In this document: positions 37,885 through 47,563 of the stretch, in pieces
How the letters are laid out: the number at the start of each line of letters is the position of its first letter
How positions within the stretch are numbered: the stretch's first letter is position 1
Assembly: GCA_001602455.1 (NCBI GenBank)
Contig: CP012157.1
Coordinates: forward strand, 2,413,733 to 2,477,732
DNA from: Betaproteobacteria bacterium UKL13-2
Lineage (GTDB): Bacteria > Pseudomonadota > Gammaproteobacteria > Burkholderiales > Usitatibacteraceae
Direction of reading: 5' to 3'
DNA length: 64,000 nucleotides
Translations under genes and position numbers: made by a program
The notes under the pieces: generated by a model
The model's input: the letters and a program-made list of their open reading frames with translations, nothing else
The model's database searches: none
Told to the model about the DNA's origin: nothing

Positions 37885-37950
37885 AAGGGGAAGACGGTTT
37901 CAAATAAATAGTGCAACACAATCTTGTGAAGTCTACAAAGGAGTGTTGCG

Positions 37951-38064
37951 ATGGAAAGCAAGTCGGGTTGTTACAAGACGATGGATCTGGCGGTTCGGGA
38001 GGAGATCAGCCTAGGGCTGGCCAAGGGTTTGGATCAGGCGCAGATTGCGCGTTTGGTCGGTTTT
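37951..38064 (+). pseudogene. IS30-family transposase 5' remnant
   Basis: About 38 residues of an IS30-type N-terminus are readable: MESKSGCYKTMDLAVREEI, then SLGLAKGLDQAQIARLVG, the HTH that starts these transposases. At about 38060 the similarity stops and unrelated sequence begins; the frame runs on to 38226 without further transposase features. An AAAGGAG ribosome-binding site remains before the ATG. No catalytic DDE part is present in the window. Confidence 0.75.
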
Positions 38065-38110
38065 GCACCCCGCCACCCGCCTCAGCGCCCCATAACTCCC
38101 TCAGCCGTGC
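38065..38110. repeat. Block shared with the msrA 3' end
   Basis: Bases 38078-38110 (33 nt) are identical to 52871-52903, and the preceding ~10 bases also match with one extra C. On the minus strand both encode ARLRELWGAEA. In msrA this is the normal C-terminus; here it lies at the break point of the IS30 remnant, with no msrA around it. Confidence 0.8.
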
Positions 38111-38257
38111 CCCAATGGCACCCAGCAGCCCCAACAACCGCCCTTGCTCTAAGCGGGCATGGTCCAGGGGCAAGTGCCGTCGCGTCAAATGTGCGCTGCG
38201 GCCAAGCGCGGTGCTGCCAGATATAACGCGTTTGTGTGGACTGGTTTTGGGTGGGCA

Positions 38258-38285
38258 TGAGGTGTATTTTGCAAAATACACCTCA
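38258..38285. repeat. Perfect 28-bp palindrome
   Basis: The two 14-base arms, beginning TGAGGTGTATTTTG, are exact reverse complements with no loop. There is no T tract. It lies between the IS30 remnant and the DUF2130 gene. Confidence 0.9.
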
Positions 38286-38398
38286 AAACACGGCACAGAA
38301 CAAGCCTTGAGTGCTGCCTTGTGCACCGAAGAAGGTGATGAGCCTGTTGATGGCAAGCGGGCTGAGGGGTGTTACCGAGGGGCGCATTGAGCGCCGTC

Positions 38399-39811
38399 TC
38401 AGTCGGGAGTGTTCCCCGGCAACTCTGCAAACTTGGCCGCCATCGTGGGGTTGCCCCGTGTGAGCTTCTTGATCGTCAAGTCGTCGGCCTTGTCGTTGGC
38501 CAGGCGCAAATTGTTGGCCGACTTGTGCAGCGCTTCCTTGGTTTTTTCCAAGTCCTTGATGGCTTCATCAATGCGCTTGACGGCTTCTTCAAAGCCCTCA
38601 GAGGCCAAGCGCCAATTGCGGCCAAACGACGTCTTGAATTCGTCCAACTGGGTTTCAAACTTGGTGATGTCCACGTTCTGCGAGCGCACCAAGGCCAGCT
38701 CGGTCTTGTACTTCATCGCGTTCAAAGCCGCATTGCGCAACAGCGTGATCAGGGGCACAAAGAACTGTGGCCGCACCACGTACATCTTGGGGTAGCGGTG
38801 CGACACATCGACGATGCCGCTGTTGTACAACTCGCTCTCCGGCTCCAGCAGGGACACCAGCACCGCGTATTCGCAGGCCTTTTCTGTGCGGTCCTTGTCC
38901 AGCTCTTTCAGAAAATCTTCGTTCCGCTTTTTGGTGGCGGTCTCGTCGCTTTCGTTCTTCATCTCAAACATGATGGAGACGATCTCGGCACCCGACTCGT
39001 CTGAGTCGCGAAAAATGTAGTCGCCCTTGCTGCCGGTGCGGGCGTCGTTGTCTTTCTCAAAATGCGCCCGTTGAAAGGCGGCTGCACGGATGCGGTTGAA
39101 CTCGATTTCGCAGTGCTGCTCAAGGGTCTCACCCACCATCTTTGTGGACAGCCGCGCCTTCATGTCGCGCAGACGCGCAATCTCGCCATCACGGTCGCGC
39201 AACTGCAAGGCGAATTGCTCCTTGATGGCTTTCTCTTCGAGCTGGTTTTTTACAGCAATGAGGTTGAGGTCATTTTTCAAGCCATCGCGCTCGCGGGCGA
39301 CCACCCCCACGGCCTCGTTCACAGCCAGTTGCCGCGCCGTTTCGCTGGCCGCCAGCTTGGCTTGCAGCGCCTGAATTTCGGCGTCCTTTTTGGCAGCTTC
39401 GGCCTGCAGCGCATGGGCCAGCTTGGCCTCGGCCAACTGGGCCGCCGCTTGGCTGCTGTTGCGCGCCCTCTCCTGTTCGGTCTTCAGCTCGTTGGCCAAC
39501 GCGTCGCGCTCTTTGCTCACCGTGCCCAAAGCCTCCGACACCGCCAGCTTGCGCGCCACCTCGCCCGCGTCAAGCTGGGCTTTCAGCGCCTGAATCTCCG
39601 TGTCTTTGGCCGCTGCTGTTTTTTGCAGCGCATTGGTGACATTGGCCTCGGCCAAAGCAATCGCATCGCGCTTTTCCCGCTCGGCCAACTCCAGCCGCTC
39701 GTGCAACTGCTTTTCAAAATCGCCATCGCGCACCTGCTTAAGGATGTCGGCGTACCCCGCCTCGTCGATCTTGAAGGCTTTGTGGCAGTGGGGGCAGATG
39801 ATTTCATGCAT
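38399..39811 (-). CDS. DUF2130 domain-containing protein
   Basis: About 470 residues from ATG 39811 ([13 protein letters not shown]); an in-frame start 17 codons upstream looks less likely. It has an N-terminal CxxC zinc-ribbon-like start. A long coiled coil over roughly residues 35-210 is rich in Ala/Glu/Lys heptads. The globular C-terminal DUF2130 region contains [37 protein letters not shown] (a possible PD-(D/E)XK-like E-x-K) and [14 protein letters not shown]. The family has no settled function and is often found near restriction genes. It is the last gene of the island on the minus strand. Confidence 0.85.
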   Translation of the reverse strand: MHEIICPHCHKAFKIDEAGYADILKQVRDGDFEKQLHERLELAEREKRDAIALAEANVTNALQKTAAAKDTEIQALKAQLDAGEVARKLAVSEALGTVSKERDALANELKTEQERARNSSQAAAQLAEAKLAHALQAEAAKKDAEIQALQAKLAASETARQLAVNEAVGVVARERDGLKNDLNLIAVKNQLEEKAIKEQFALQLRDRDGEIARLRDMKARLSTKMVGETLEQHCEIEFNRIRAAAFQRAHFEKDNDARTGSKGDYIFRDSDESGAEIVSIMFEMKNESDETATKKRNEDFLKELDKDRTEKACEYAVLVSLLEPESELYNSGIVDVSHRYPKMYVVRPQFFVPLITLLRNAALNAMKYKTELALVRSQNVDITKFETQLDEFKTSFGRNWRLASEGFEEAVKRIDEAIKDLEKTKEALHKSANNLRLANDKADDLTIKKLTRGNPTMAAKFAELPGNTPD

Positions 39812-39907
39812 GGGACTTGAGTGTGGCGGGTGCGTCAGCGACCTAGAAAATGGTGTAGCCAAGTTGTATGGGGCTTGAAGGTTGGGTGAAACTGCATAGG
39901 GGTCTTG

Positions 39908-42900
39908 TCAATCGTCGAATGGCGACCGCTTTGACTCGCGTTCGGCCTGCCTTTCGTAATCGTCGGCCAGTTCCCTGAGTGTGGTTGCCAGTCGATAGAA
40001 CCCTGCAGCATCAACTTCGTCAGCTTGAGCACGGTATTTGGTCGCAATGTTCTTCTCCGCCTCCCCCGATGTGAATCCGTGCACACCCCGCGAATTGAAT
40101 AGTTCTGTTCTGAACCCATCACGCATGTCCGTAGCTTCTTTTTGATTGAGGGCTGATGCTGCCGCGCGATGAATCCACAGTCCGTCCGGATCAGCAGGCA
40201 CATAAATCAAGGAGTGTCCAAGCATCGTCATGGCGATTTCATAGTGCCCGGTTGCCGTGCATTCAGCCTTCACAGCATCTAGCCACTGATTCAGAGCAGC
40301 GCCATCGTAATTTTCATCAGATCGGTGGCCAGGCGGGGTCTGCCAATTGCTGAGTAGCCGATAAGCATTGGTTGCAATATTCTTTCTATCTTCTGTTGCA
40401 TCTTCAGATGATTGGTCTGCGTTTTTTGATCGAAAAACGAGCCGAATTACCTCGCAAAAAAATCCTGGCTCAGTCGCCAAACGATGCCAAAGGTGCTTGG
40501 GTGATGCGCCGCTATGGCGATTTAACAATGGCAAATATGCCCACTCGACGCGGAATAGATCCTCTCCATTTGTACTTGGATCAGACTGAAGAGCTTTGAT
40601 AACTTCAGTTGTTTCGTAGGTGTCAATCGAATGCGTGCCCTCAGATGATTCAAGCGCTGCAACGAGCGCCTGCACCGCCAGCGCAGCGTTAAATTGCTGC
40701 TCTCCACGCAGCGTCCTACCGACACATCGCAACGCTGCGTATGGGCGCCCATGTTGAATAAGGGAGGCCGTTGCACGATCAAGACCTGTCTCCGTTTCGT
40801 ACGGATTCGCGGTCGTCTTGCTCCAGTACATCGCTTCATTCGTTCCAAGAAGTCTACTGGACCTGTCCCAAGTATTCGATGAAAAAGGGAGGTAGGCCAA
40901 AAACTGCCCAATTTGCGAAGGTGTCCAATTTTGGAAATCAAAGCTATCGACCCACTGCCAGCTCAAACGAGAAAATCTGCTCCAAACGAATCCACTCGCC
41001 AACTGCACTAGATGCTTCTGCTCGGCTTCGAGCAAGGCTGGTAGTACTACGCCATCCACGCCAGGGTCTGCGATTACGCCGAAAGCTAGGCCTACGCGCC
41101 AGGGGGATTGCACGGCCGATGAGAAGACGAGAACAGCAGGCACACCCCCACTTGCAGCCACTTCGGCCAAAGCTTCTTGACGACGGACCTCAAGGGTCGT
41201 GCGCTGTTCCTGGTAGTTACCCTTCTCTTCGTAGAGATCGAAATCACGTTCGCTAAAAAGGCGTTGGTGGCGAAACGCCGGGGCATTTGGCGCGAGCAAA
41301 TCAGTTAGTGCCGCAATCTTGTCAACCTTCTCCTTTCCCATCGACCAGTCGGCATCTAGATACTTTCTGTGTTTGGTTGCCAAATCGACAAGCGCTGTCC
41401 ATACGCTCAGCCTATTGGTTTCTGGCATCGCAATCACAGCGGCAGACCCGATGTGCGTTAACAACTGATCGAAGGCAGATTGCGGAAGGTTCTCAATTCT
41501 GCGAATCAACTCAACGAGCTTCGTGGGATCGCTTTTAGCCGTGGCAATCGCGATTTTGGAGTAATGGTCAGTCTGCTCCCAGTATTCGCCTCGCGTTACA
41601 CCTTTTGCCCAATCATCCGGAATCGTTTGGCGCCATGCTGGTCTGCGACTACCAGACGATATGGAATGCGAATTGGGGAGAAGGCTCAGCAGCAGTTTCC
41701 AACCGACTTCTGGAAGCTCCCTGATCAACATGGAAACGGCGGAGCAGCGCTTGGCAATTGGCGCACAGGTTTGCGGCATCCACGGCAATAGAATTGTGCT
41801 GAGCGAATTGGCCGGGCGATTAGAGTACTTCCCACCTGGGTCACGCGAAGCAAGTTCGCCAAGGCACATTGCCACACGGCTCAGATGTTCGGCAGACCAA
41901 GCGAGAGTCTCTAGCGACCAGAGAACGCCGCTCATGTAGGTTCGCCCCATGAAATCACCACTTTCTTGAGCAAACACTTTGTCGAAAGGACAAGGATTGG
42001 TAACCAGGGCTCTTTCAACAGCGTCAAGAAATTCGTTGGGTGCAGCTTCAGCCAGCAGCGGAAGTAAATCGTTTAGGCCAGCCCATCGTTCCCAGTCAGC
42101 ATCTGAAAGAACAGCACGGACAGTTAAGGCTGCGGTGGCTTCAGCTTTGCCAACCGAAGTTGAAACAAGTGCATTAGGAAAGCTACCCAATAGAGCCAAT
42201 GATTCAGCGAGACCATTCCGCAAGGTCTGTGAATGCTTCATCACCTTTCCGTGCATTCGAGATGCATATCGCTCGTTGGTAGGCAGATCAAATTGTGGGT
42301 CTCTTTCCACAAATACGGCAGTAACCAGCGATTGCAACTTCTCTAAGTGTTCGTCAAAAATTCTCGGTCCAAGCGCGTGCCACCCCTCATACCGGGAAAC
42401 GAACCGCCAACTGCCGTCACGTTGAGTTAGGGGAGTGCCCGGACGATGGGTGATTTCACGCATCTTCCCGATCCACTCCCCGTACCCGTTTCCCGACAAA
42501 CCCTCCACAACCGTGCGGTCCGCATCAGAGTTTTCCGCCCACGAGCCAAGAAGTACCGCAATTGCCAATTCCGCCGCCGCGGTGCTCTCTGCCCACTCGG
42601 GCATCACCGACAGGTTTTGTAGGCACCTCAGCAGAGTTCCAAGGTTGCCTCCGCTTTTCTGTGCCAAAGTGCGGGCGCGCTCCTCGCCGTAGCCGCACTT
42701 CACCAAGGCTTCTCTGACATGGTGGCTTCGTGGTGCCGATAGCGCCACACTGGTTGGATCGGGGATTCCACCAGTGGGACCGCCAAAAACTATTGCATGG
42801 TTTGCTCGCCGTGCCTTTTGAATGAGCTTTGTGCCAGCATCCCCCGTCAAGTCAAGTGTTGCATCGGCTACAAGTACCAATTTTTCAGGTTGCTGAACCA

Positions 42901-43708
42901 TGTTATTCCATGCATCAATGCTTGAGACGATCACGCAGCGACCGGCGGCGTCGACTCGGCTCACGTCGTCAAGGTTTTGCACAGCGGCAGCGACAAAGTC
43001 AGCGACCTGATCTGGGAAATGTGTATTGAGCCTAAGTTGAATGCTTGTGCCGGCGAAAACTTCATTGATCTTGGTTGTCGCCTCTTCGCGATTCGCAAGG
43101 AATAAGGTGGGTGCGAGTGAAGGAGGTTCACCGTAGCTACGGAGCAGGCTCCAACGTTGTTCGGGCGTTTCAATGTGATCTATTGAATGGCCGAGGATGA
43201 TATTGGCGAGCCAAACTTCAACGGGCGGAAATTGTCGTATCCAGTCGATCAGCTTTGTCCCGTCGATTATGCGAACGTCCAGCCATTCGCTCTCTTTTCT
43301 TCGTTTTCTTAGCCAAGATGCCTGTGCCTTGTCTTTCCACGTGTGGGGAAAGCTACGTCGCCCAGAAATGGGGGTGACGAACACGAAGGTTGACTGGACT
43401 CTTTCGTCTTTTGGTATTCCCGAAACGAGGCCGTCGTAGTCTTCTGTTGCCTTGTCCCCAGGTTTTTCACCGGTGCCTATCTCCCAGAAAGAGCGACCTT
43501 CAGGTACGAAGGGATCGAATGAGTAGTCCACATCCAATACACCATCGGGTCCGTGTTGGCCGATGCTGTCGCCCAGGGGAAATCGACGCTCTTTGGGGCG
43601 CGGGGAAGATGCTGCGACCAATCGCCAAACAAGCTCAACAATGACTCCCTGCGCTTCCCGCGCGTTTCCTCTAACCCAAGTATCGAGTTGGTTTTCTGTC
43701 AAAAGCAT
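39908..43708 (-). CDS. Large protein (1266 aa) with nuclease-like N-terminus and STAND-like core, function unknown
   Basis: The N-terminal ~170 residues look like a PD-(D/E)XK-type fold: VIVELVWRL (E25), GPDGVLDVD (D55), SFWEIGTG (E76) and DKATEDY (K86), then STFVFVTP and DVRIIDGTKLIDWI. The middle (about 200-350) has strand-helix repeats such as CVIVSSIDAW and LVLVADATLDL. A KSGGNLGTLLRCL segment then recalls the lid/winged-helix part of STAND NTPases, but I find no Walker A. The remaining ~900 residues are helical, Trp-rich and repeat-like, plausible as a sensor scaffold. The start at 43708 has AAGGAAAA upstream. Its place beside a type I restriction system suggests phage defence; that is inference. 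I do not recognise a named family. Confidence 0.8.
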   Translation of the reverse strand: MLLTENQLDTWVRGNAREAQGVIVELVWRLVAASSPRPKERRFPLGDSIGQHGPDGVLDVDYSFDPFVPEGRSFWEIGTGEKPGDKATEDYDGLVSGIPKDERVQSTFVFVTPISGRRSFPHTWKDKAQASWLRKRRKESEWLDVRIIDGTKLIDWIRQFPPVEVWLANIILGHSIDHIETPEQRWSLLRSYGEPPSLAPTLFLANREEATTKINEVFAGTSIQLRLNTHFPDQVADFVAAAVQNLDDVSRVDAAGRCVIVSSIDAWNNMVQQPEKLVLVADATLDLTGDAGTKLIQKARRANHAIVFGGPTGGIPDPTSVALSAPRSHHVREALVKCGYGEERARTLAQKSGGNLGTLLRCLQNLSVMPEWAESTAAAELAIAVLLGSWAENSDADRTVVEGLSGNGYGEWIGKMREITHRPGTPLTQRDGSWRFVSRYEGWHALGPRIFDEHLEKLQSLVTAVFVERDPQFDLPTNERYASRMHGKVMKHSQTLRNGLAESLALLGSFPNALVSTSVGKAEATAALTVRAVLSDADWERWAGLNDLLPLLAEAAPNEFLDAVERALVTNPCPFDKVFAQESGDFMGRTYMSGVLWSLETLAWSAEHLSRVAMCLGELASRDPGGKYSNRPANSLSTILLPWMPQTCAPIAKRCSAVSMLIRELPEVGWKLLLSLLPNSHSISSGSRRPAWRQTIPDDWAKGVTRGEYWEQTDHYSKIAIATAKSDPTKLVELIRRIENLPQSAFDQLLTHIGSAAVIAMPETNRLSVWTALVDLATKHRKYLDADWSMGKEKVDKIAALTDLLAPNAPAFRHQRLFSERDFDLYEEKGNYQEQRTTLEVRRQEALAEVAASGGVPAVLVFSSAVQSPWRVGLAFGVIADPGVDGVVLPALLEAEQKHLVQLASGFVWSRFSRLSWQWVDSFDFQNWTPSQIGQFLAYLPFSSNTWDRSSRLLGTNEAMYWSKTTANPYETETGLDRATASLIQHGRPYAALRCVGRTLRGEQQFNAALAVQALVAALESSEGTHSIDTYETTEVIKALQSDPSTNGEDLFRVEWAYLPLLNRHSGASPKHLWHRLATEPGFFCEVIRLVFRSKNADQSSEDATEDRKNIATNAYRLLSNWQTPPGHRSDENYDGAALNQWLDAVKAECTATGHYEIAMTMLGHSLIYVPADPDGLWIHRAAASALNQKEATDMRDGFRTELFNSRGVHGFTSGEAEKNIATKYRAQADEVDAAGFYRLATTLRELADDYERQAERESKRSPFDD

Positions 43709-43761
43709 TGATTTTCCTTGCCGTATTGCTGGTGAATTTGTAGTTGTGAAAACGGTATAAC

Positions 43762-44010
43762 TTAGTGATATAGCCTTTTCGCAAATCTTCCATCCCCACC
43801 CACCCCCATCACCAACCTCTGTCTAGCCCTAGTAGCCGCCACATAAAACACCCGGGCCGCTTCCTTCTCGGCTCCCGTCACGGCATTCATATATCCCACG
43901 CAGGGTAGCTCCACCGCAGATAACCCAAGGCCGCTACTGACCTTCTTGGTCAGCACCTGAATGTCGTCTGCACCGGGGTGGTCGTTGCCGCCGTTAAGTA
44001 ATGAGCTCAC
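43762..44010 (-). pseudogene. UvrD/Rep-type helicase C-terminal remnant
   Basis: Eighty-two residues retain only the last helicase block: DDIQVLTKKVSSGLGLSAVELPCVG (motif V region) and ARVFYVAATRARQRLVMGVGG (motif VI), then FAKRL. Such sequences end NERD/UvrD-family helicases of about 600-700 residues. The upstream motor domains are absent. It overlaps the ORF6N stub by 4 bases, as if the junction had been made by deletion within an operon. Confidence 0.8.
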
Positions 44011-44213
44011 GGGGCCTTCCTACCTTTGGCGGATGACTTTGGTGGATCGGACAGATTTAGGAGGTGGTCGCAATTTGCGACCCCATACAGCGCAGCCAGG
44101 TCCACATCCAGCATGACGCGCAAGCCGCGAATCACTTGGATACGGCTCCCAATGCGCCGCAGCATTAACGTGTTGTGCTGATCACTCATCTTCATGGCTT
44201 CCTCAGGCTTCAA
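44007..44213 (-). pseudogene. ORF6N-domain protein remnant
   Basis: The 68-residue frame begins like an ORF6N/KilA-N protein: RIQVIRGLRVMLDVDLAALYGV is the family's N-terminal signature. It then diverges after about residue 44 into unrelated sequence and stops. Full-length members are ~150-300 residues and often lie inside type I restriction operons, as here (the ATG overlaps the hsdR stop). Confidence 0.75.
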
Positions 44214-47200
44214 CGATTCCCTGCCTGCCCCTGCACCAACAGATCAAACACAATCCGCGCAAAGTTAGCCGCTTTGCTCGGGTCGGCCAGCAACTGCATC
44301 ATCTGGTTCTGGTGGGCATCACTGCTGTCGAGGATCGCGTCGTCAATGGCCTTCGAGAAGTCACCCAGCAGGGCCTGCTCGGCCGAGTTGTTCTCGATCT
44401 GCTTCATCACCTTGATGTTCTCACCCACCTTGTCGCGGATCGTGTAGGCGTAGTTCACCATGTCCTTGTCGGTGAGTTGGTCGGTGACGAACACCTCGTT
44501 CAAGCGGTTGATGATCTGCGACAGAAACTCTTCTTGTCTGTCCTTTGGCTTGGCCGTTCCCAGTCCTTCGCCGGGCACCAGCTTGTGGTTCTGGCTATTT
44601 TCTTGAAGCACCAGATCTTGCTGGCGCATCTTGGCCACGCGGTAGTGGCTGAGCACCACATTGCCCAGGTCGATGTCGTCTTCATCGAGCAAGGTTTCGC
44701 GCAGCATGGGCCGCAGGTTGCGGGCGTACAGGCTGAGCTTTTCCAGATCGGTGTCGTCGTAATCCACGATCTGCGACATGAACTCATAAAAGCGCACAAA
44801 GGTGCCCAGGTCTTTCTTGAAGATTTCGAGCGCGTCTTTTTCCTTCTGGCATTCCTTCAGACTTTTCTCGGCGTTCGCGATCAGCACTGCATCGCCCGTC
44901 TTCAGGGTGCGCTCAAACATCTCCTTGGCTAGTCTGAAAGCCTCTACCGCCGATTTGTAGCGCAACTGCCAGCGTTGCACCGCTGGCTTGCAGATATTGG
45001 CAATCGCCGCGTTGCTCTTGTTCTTCACATAAAACGCGGTGCAGAACTGCTCCACTTCCGTCCAAGTAAAAATGCCAGCGGCACGCAGCTTGTCTTGCAG
45101 CGCAAAGATCAGGTTCGGGTCAGACACATCCAGCAGCTCAGCCGTCTGAAAATACGGCTGAAACGCTTCCAGAATCTCATCCGGCTCATTGAAGAAGTCC
45201 AGCACAAAAGTGCCCGTCTCGGCCTTGTTGGGGTAGGTGCGGTTCAGGCGCGACAGCGTTTGCACGCACTCCACCCCGGCCAGCTTCTTGTCCACATACA
45301 TGGCGCACAGCTTGGGCTGGTCAAACCCGGTCTGGAACTTGTTGGCGACGACCATCACTTGGTAGTCGTCCGAATCAAAAGCCTTGCGCATATCGCGGCC
45401 CTTGAGGTTCGGGTTCATATTGCTTTCGGTGAACTTCTCGCCGACCGTGCCGATCAGGCTCGCCGTGCTCTGTCCCACCATGGCCGGATCTTTGTCGGTG
45501 AACTCCACCTCACCCGAAAACGCCACCATAGCGTGAATCTTTTGGTAGCCAGGTTTTTCACCTTGGTCTGCGATGTACTTGTCAAAGCACTGCTTGTAGC
45601 GCACCGCCTCCTTGCGCGAGCTGGTGACCACCATGGCCTTGGCCTGCCCACCGAGCAAGCCCATCACGTTGTCCTTGAAGTGCTCCACGATCACCATCAC
45701 CTTTTGGGCAATGTTGTGGTCGTGCAGGCGCACCCATTGGTTGAGCTTCACCTTCGCCCGCTTGCTTTCCACTTCCGCGTCGGCATCTTGCACCTTCAGG
45801 GCCAGCTTGTACGCCACCTTGTAGTTGGTGTAGTTCTTCAGCACATCGAGGATGAAGCCCTCCTCAATCGCTTGGCGCATGCTGTACACATGAAACGCCG
45901 CGGGCTTATTGGTGACGGACGCCACCTCGTCCGGGCGCGGCAGGCGGCCAAACAATTCCAGCGTCTTGGCCTTGGGCGTGGCGGTAAAGGCAAAGTAGCT
46001 CAGGTTGCCCGAGGCGCGGCGCGCCGCCACCGTAGCGGCGATGATGTCGTCGCTGTCCAGCTCCTCGGCTTCTTCTCCCGCCTCCCCTGCTTCCTTCATC
46101 AGCACCTCTTTGAGCTGCCGCGCCGTAGAGCCGCTTTGCGACGAATGCGCCTCGTCGGCAATGATGGCGTAGCAACGGTCTTTGAGGCTCACGCTGTTTT
46201 CAATCGCCTTCAACACAAAGGGGAAGGTCTGGATGGTGACGATGATGATGGGCTGGGCCGACTCCAAGGCCCCGGCCAGCTTTTCAGACTTGGAGCCGTC
46301 GCCTTCCTTGTTGTTAATGCGCCCCACCACGCCATCGGTGTGTTCAAACTGGTAGATCGTGTCTTGCAACTGATCGTCCAACACGGTGCGGTCGGTCACC
46401 ACAATCACAGAGTCAAACTGCTTTTTGCCGTCGGCCTTGTACAGCGACGAAAGCTGATGCGCCACCCAAGCAATCGAGTTGGACTTGCCCGAGCCCGCGC
46501 TGTGCTGAATCAGGTACTTCTGCCCCGGCCCCTCGCTGCGCGCCGCCGCCAGCAGCTTGCCCACCACGTCCCACTGGTGGTAGCGCGGGAAGATCATGCT
46601 TTCCTTCTTGTACTTGCGGCCTTCCCAGTCTTCCTTGTCCTCAATCTGCAGGTGCACAAAGCGGGCCAAGATGTTGAGCAGGTTGTCCGGCAGCAGCACC
46701 TCGTTCCACAGGTAATCCGTGGCGTAGCGGTTGATGTCATACGGCACCTCATTGCCCGCGCCGCCGTCGTGTGTGCCTTTGTTGAAGGGCAGAAAGTAGG
46801 TGCCCTCCCCCTCCAAGCGTGTGGCCATGTGCACCTCGTACTGGCTCACCGCAAAGTGAACCAGCGCACCGCGCTTGAAGGTCAGCAGCGGCTCGGCTTT
46901 CTTGGCCACCGGGTCAACAGGCAGGCGCGTGGTTTTGTACTGCCGAATGGCGCGATCCACCGCCTGTTTGAATTCACTCTTCAGTTCCAACGTGGCCACC
47001 GGCACGCCATTCACAAACAGCACCAGGTCAATGCGCCAGGCCTTGGCCTTTTTGGCGTCACTGTTTCCCGTCTCCAGCAGGTGAGCATCCGTCGCCCACG
47101 GGCTATACACCAGCTCTGGCACCACGCGCAGGCGGTTTTTGGCATAGCGAGCCAGTGTGTCAGGGTTCAGGTCGTGCTCGGGCTTGAACTGGCACAGCGA

Positions 47201-47527
47201 CAAGCGCGCATTGCGGTCGCGCAGCTCGTGGCGCAGCACGCCCAGCGTGCCAAAGGTGCGGCTGTCTTTGTGCGTGGCATTGGGGTCGGCCTTGCCCAGT
47301 TGCGCGGCAACCAGTTGCAAAAACTTCTGCTCTGCATCCTTGGGGTGGTTGGCGCAAAACTTTTGCCACTGCACGTCTTGCGTTTCCTGCACAAAGCCCA
47401 ACGCATCCTCGGGGTACAAGGCCAGTTCGCGGTTGTACTTGTCTGGCGAGCCGAGCAGCCAGCCATTGGCCAGAAGTTGGCGAATGATGTCGTCTTGAAA
47501 GATGCGTTCGGTGGCTTGGTCGCTCAT
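44210..47527 (-). CDS. hsdR: Type I restriction endonuclease subunit R
   Basis: Motor-nuclease of a type I system, 1105 residues, acting only in complex with HsdM and HsdS. The N-terminal nuclease has RIDLVLFVNGVPVATLELK (D167, E181-x-K183). The SF2 translocase has Walker A AGSGKS (345-349) and DEAHSS, with later helicase motifs including KFQTGFDQPKLCAMYVDK. A helical C-terminal domain for HsdM docking follows. The frame is open and full length, unlike hsdM upstream. It begins 36 bp after hsdS. Confidence 0.95.
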   Translation of the reverse strand: MSDQATERIFQDDIIRQLLANGWLLGSPDKYNRELALYPEDALGFVQETQDVQWQKFCANHPKDAEQKFLQLVAAQLGKADPNATHKDSRTFGTLGVLRHELRDRNARLSLCQFKPEHDLNPDTLARYAKNRLRVVPELVYSPWATDAHLLETGNSDAKKAKAWRIDLVLFVNGVPVATLELKSEFKQAVDRAIRQYKTTRLPVDPVAKKAEPLLTFKRGALVHFAVSQYEVHMATRLEGEGTYFLPFNKGTHDGGAGNEVPYDINRYATDYLWNEVLLPDNLLNILARFVHLQIEDKEDWEGRKYKKESMIFPRYHQWDVVGKLLAAARSEGPGQKYLIQHSAGSGKSNSIAWVAHQLSSLYKADGKKQFDSVIVVTDRTVLDDQLQDTIYQFEHTDGVVGRINNKEGDGSKSEKLAGALESAQPIIIVTIQTFPFVLKAIENSVSLKDRCYAIIADEAHSSQSGSTARQLKEVLMKEAGEAGEEAEELDSDDIIAATVAARRASGNLSYFAFTATPKAKTLELFGRLPRPDEVASVTNKPAAFHVYSMRQAIEEGFILDVLKNYTNYKVAYKLALKVQDADAEVESKRAKVKLNQWVRLHDHNIAQKVMVIVEHFKDNVMGLLGGQAKAMVVTSSRKEAVRYKQCFDKYIADQGEKPGYQKIHAMVAFSGEVEFTDKDPAMVGQSTASLIGTVGEKFTESNMNPNLKGRDMRKAFDSDDYQVMVVANKFQTGFDQPKLCAMYVDKKLAGVECVQTLSRLNRTYPNKAETGTFVLDFFNEPDEILEAFQPYFQTAELLDVSDPNLIFALQDKLRAAGIFTWTEVEQFCTAFYVKNKSNAAIANICKPAVQRWQLRYKSAVEAFRLAKEMFERTLKTGDAVLIANAEKSLKECQKEKDALEIFKKDLGTFVRFYEFMSQIVDYDDTDLEKLSLYARNLRPMLRETLLDEDDIDLGNVVLSHYRVAKMRQQDLVLQENSQNHKLVPGEGLGTAKPKDRQEEFLSQIINRLNEVFVTDQLTDKDMVNYAYTIRDKVGENIKVMKQIENNSAEQALLGDFSKAIDDAILDSSDAHQNQMMQLLADPSKAANFARIVFDLLVQGQAGNR

Positions 47528-47563
47528 GGTCGAATTGAGATTTGGCTGTGTAGGTTAAGACAA

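Noticed and set aside
38006-38356. Minus-strand gene containing RLRELWGAEA
   Set aside because: The similarity is limited to the short block shared with msrA; the rest is antisense to the IS30 remnant with no family match.
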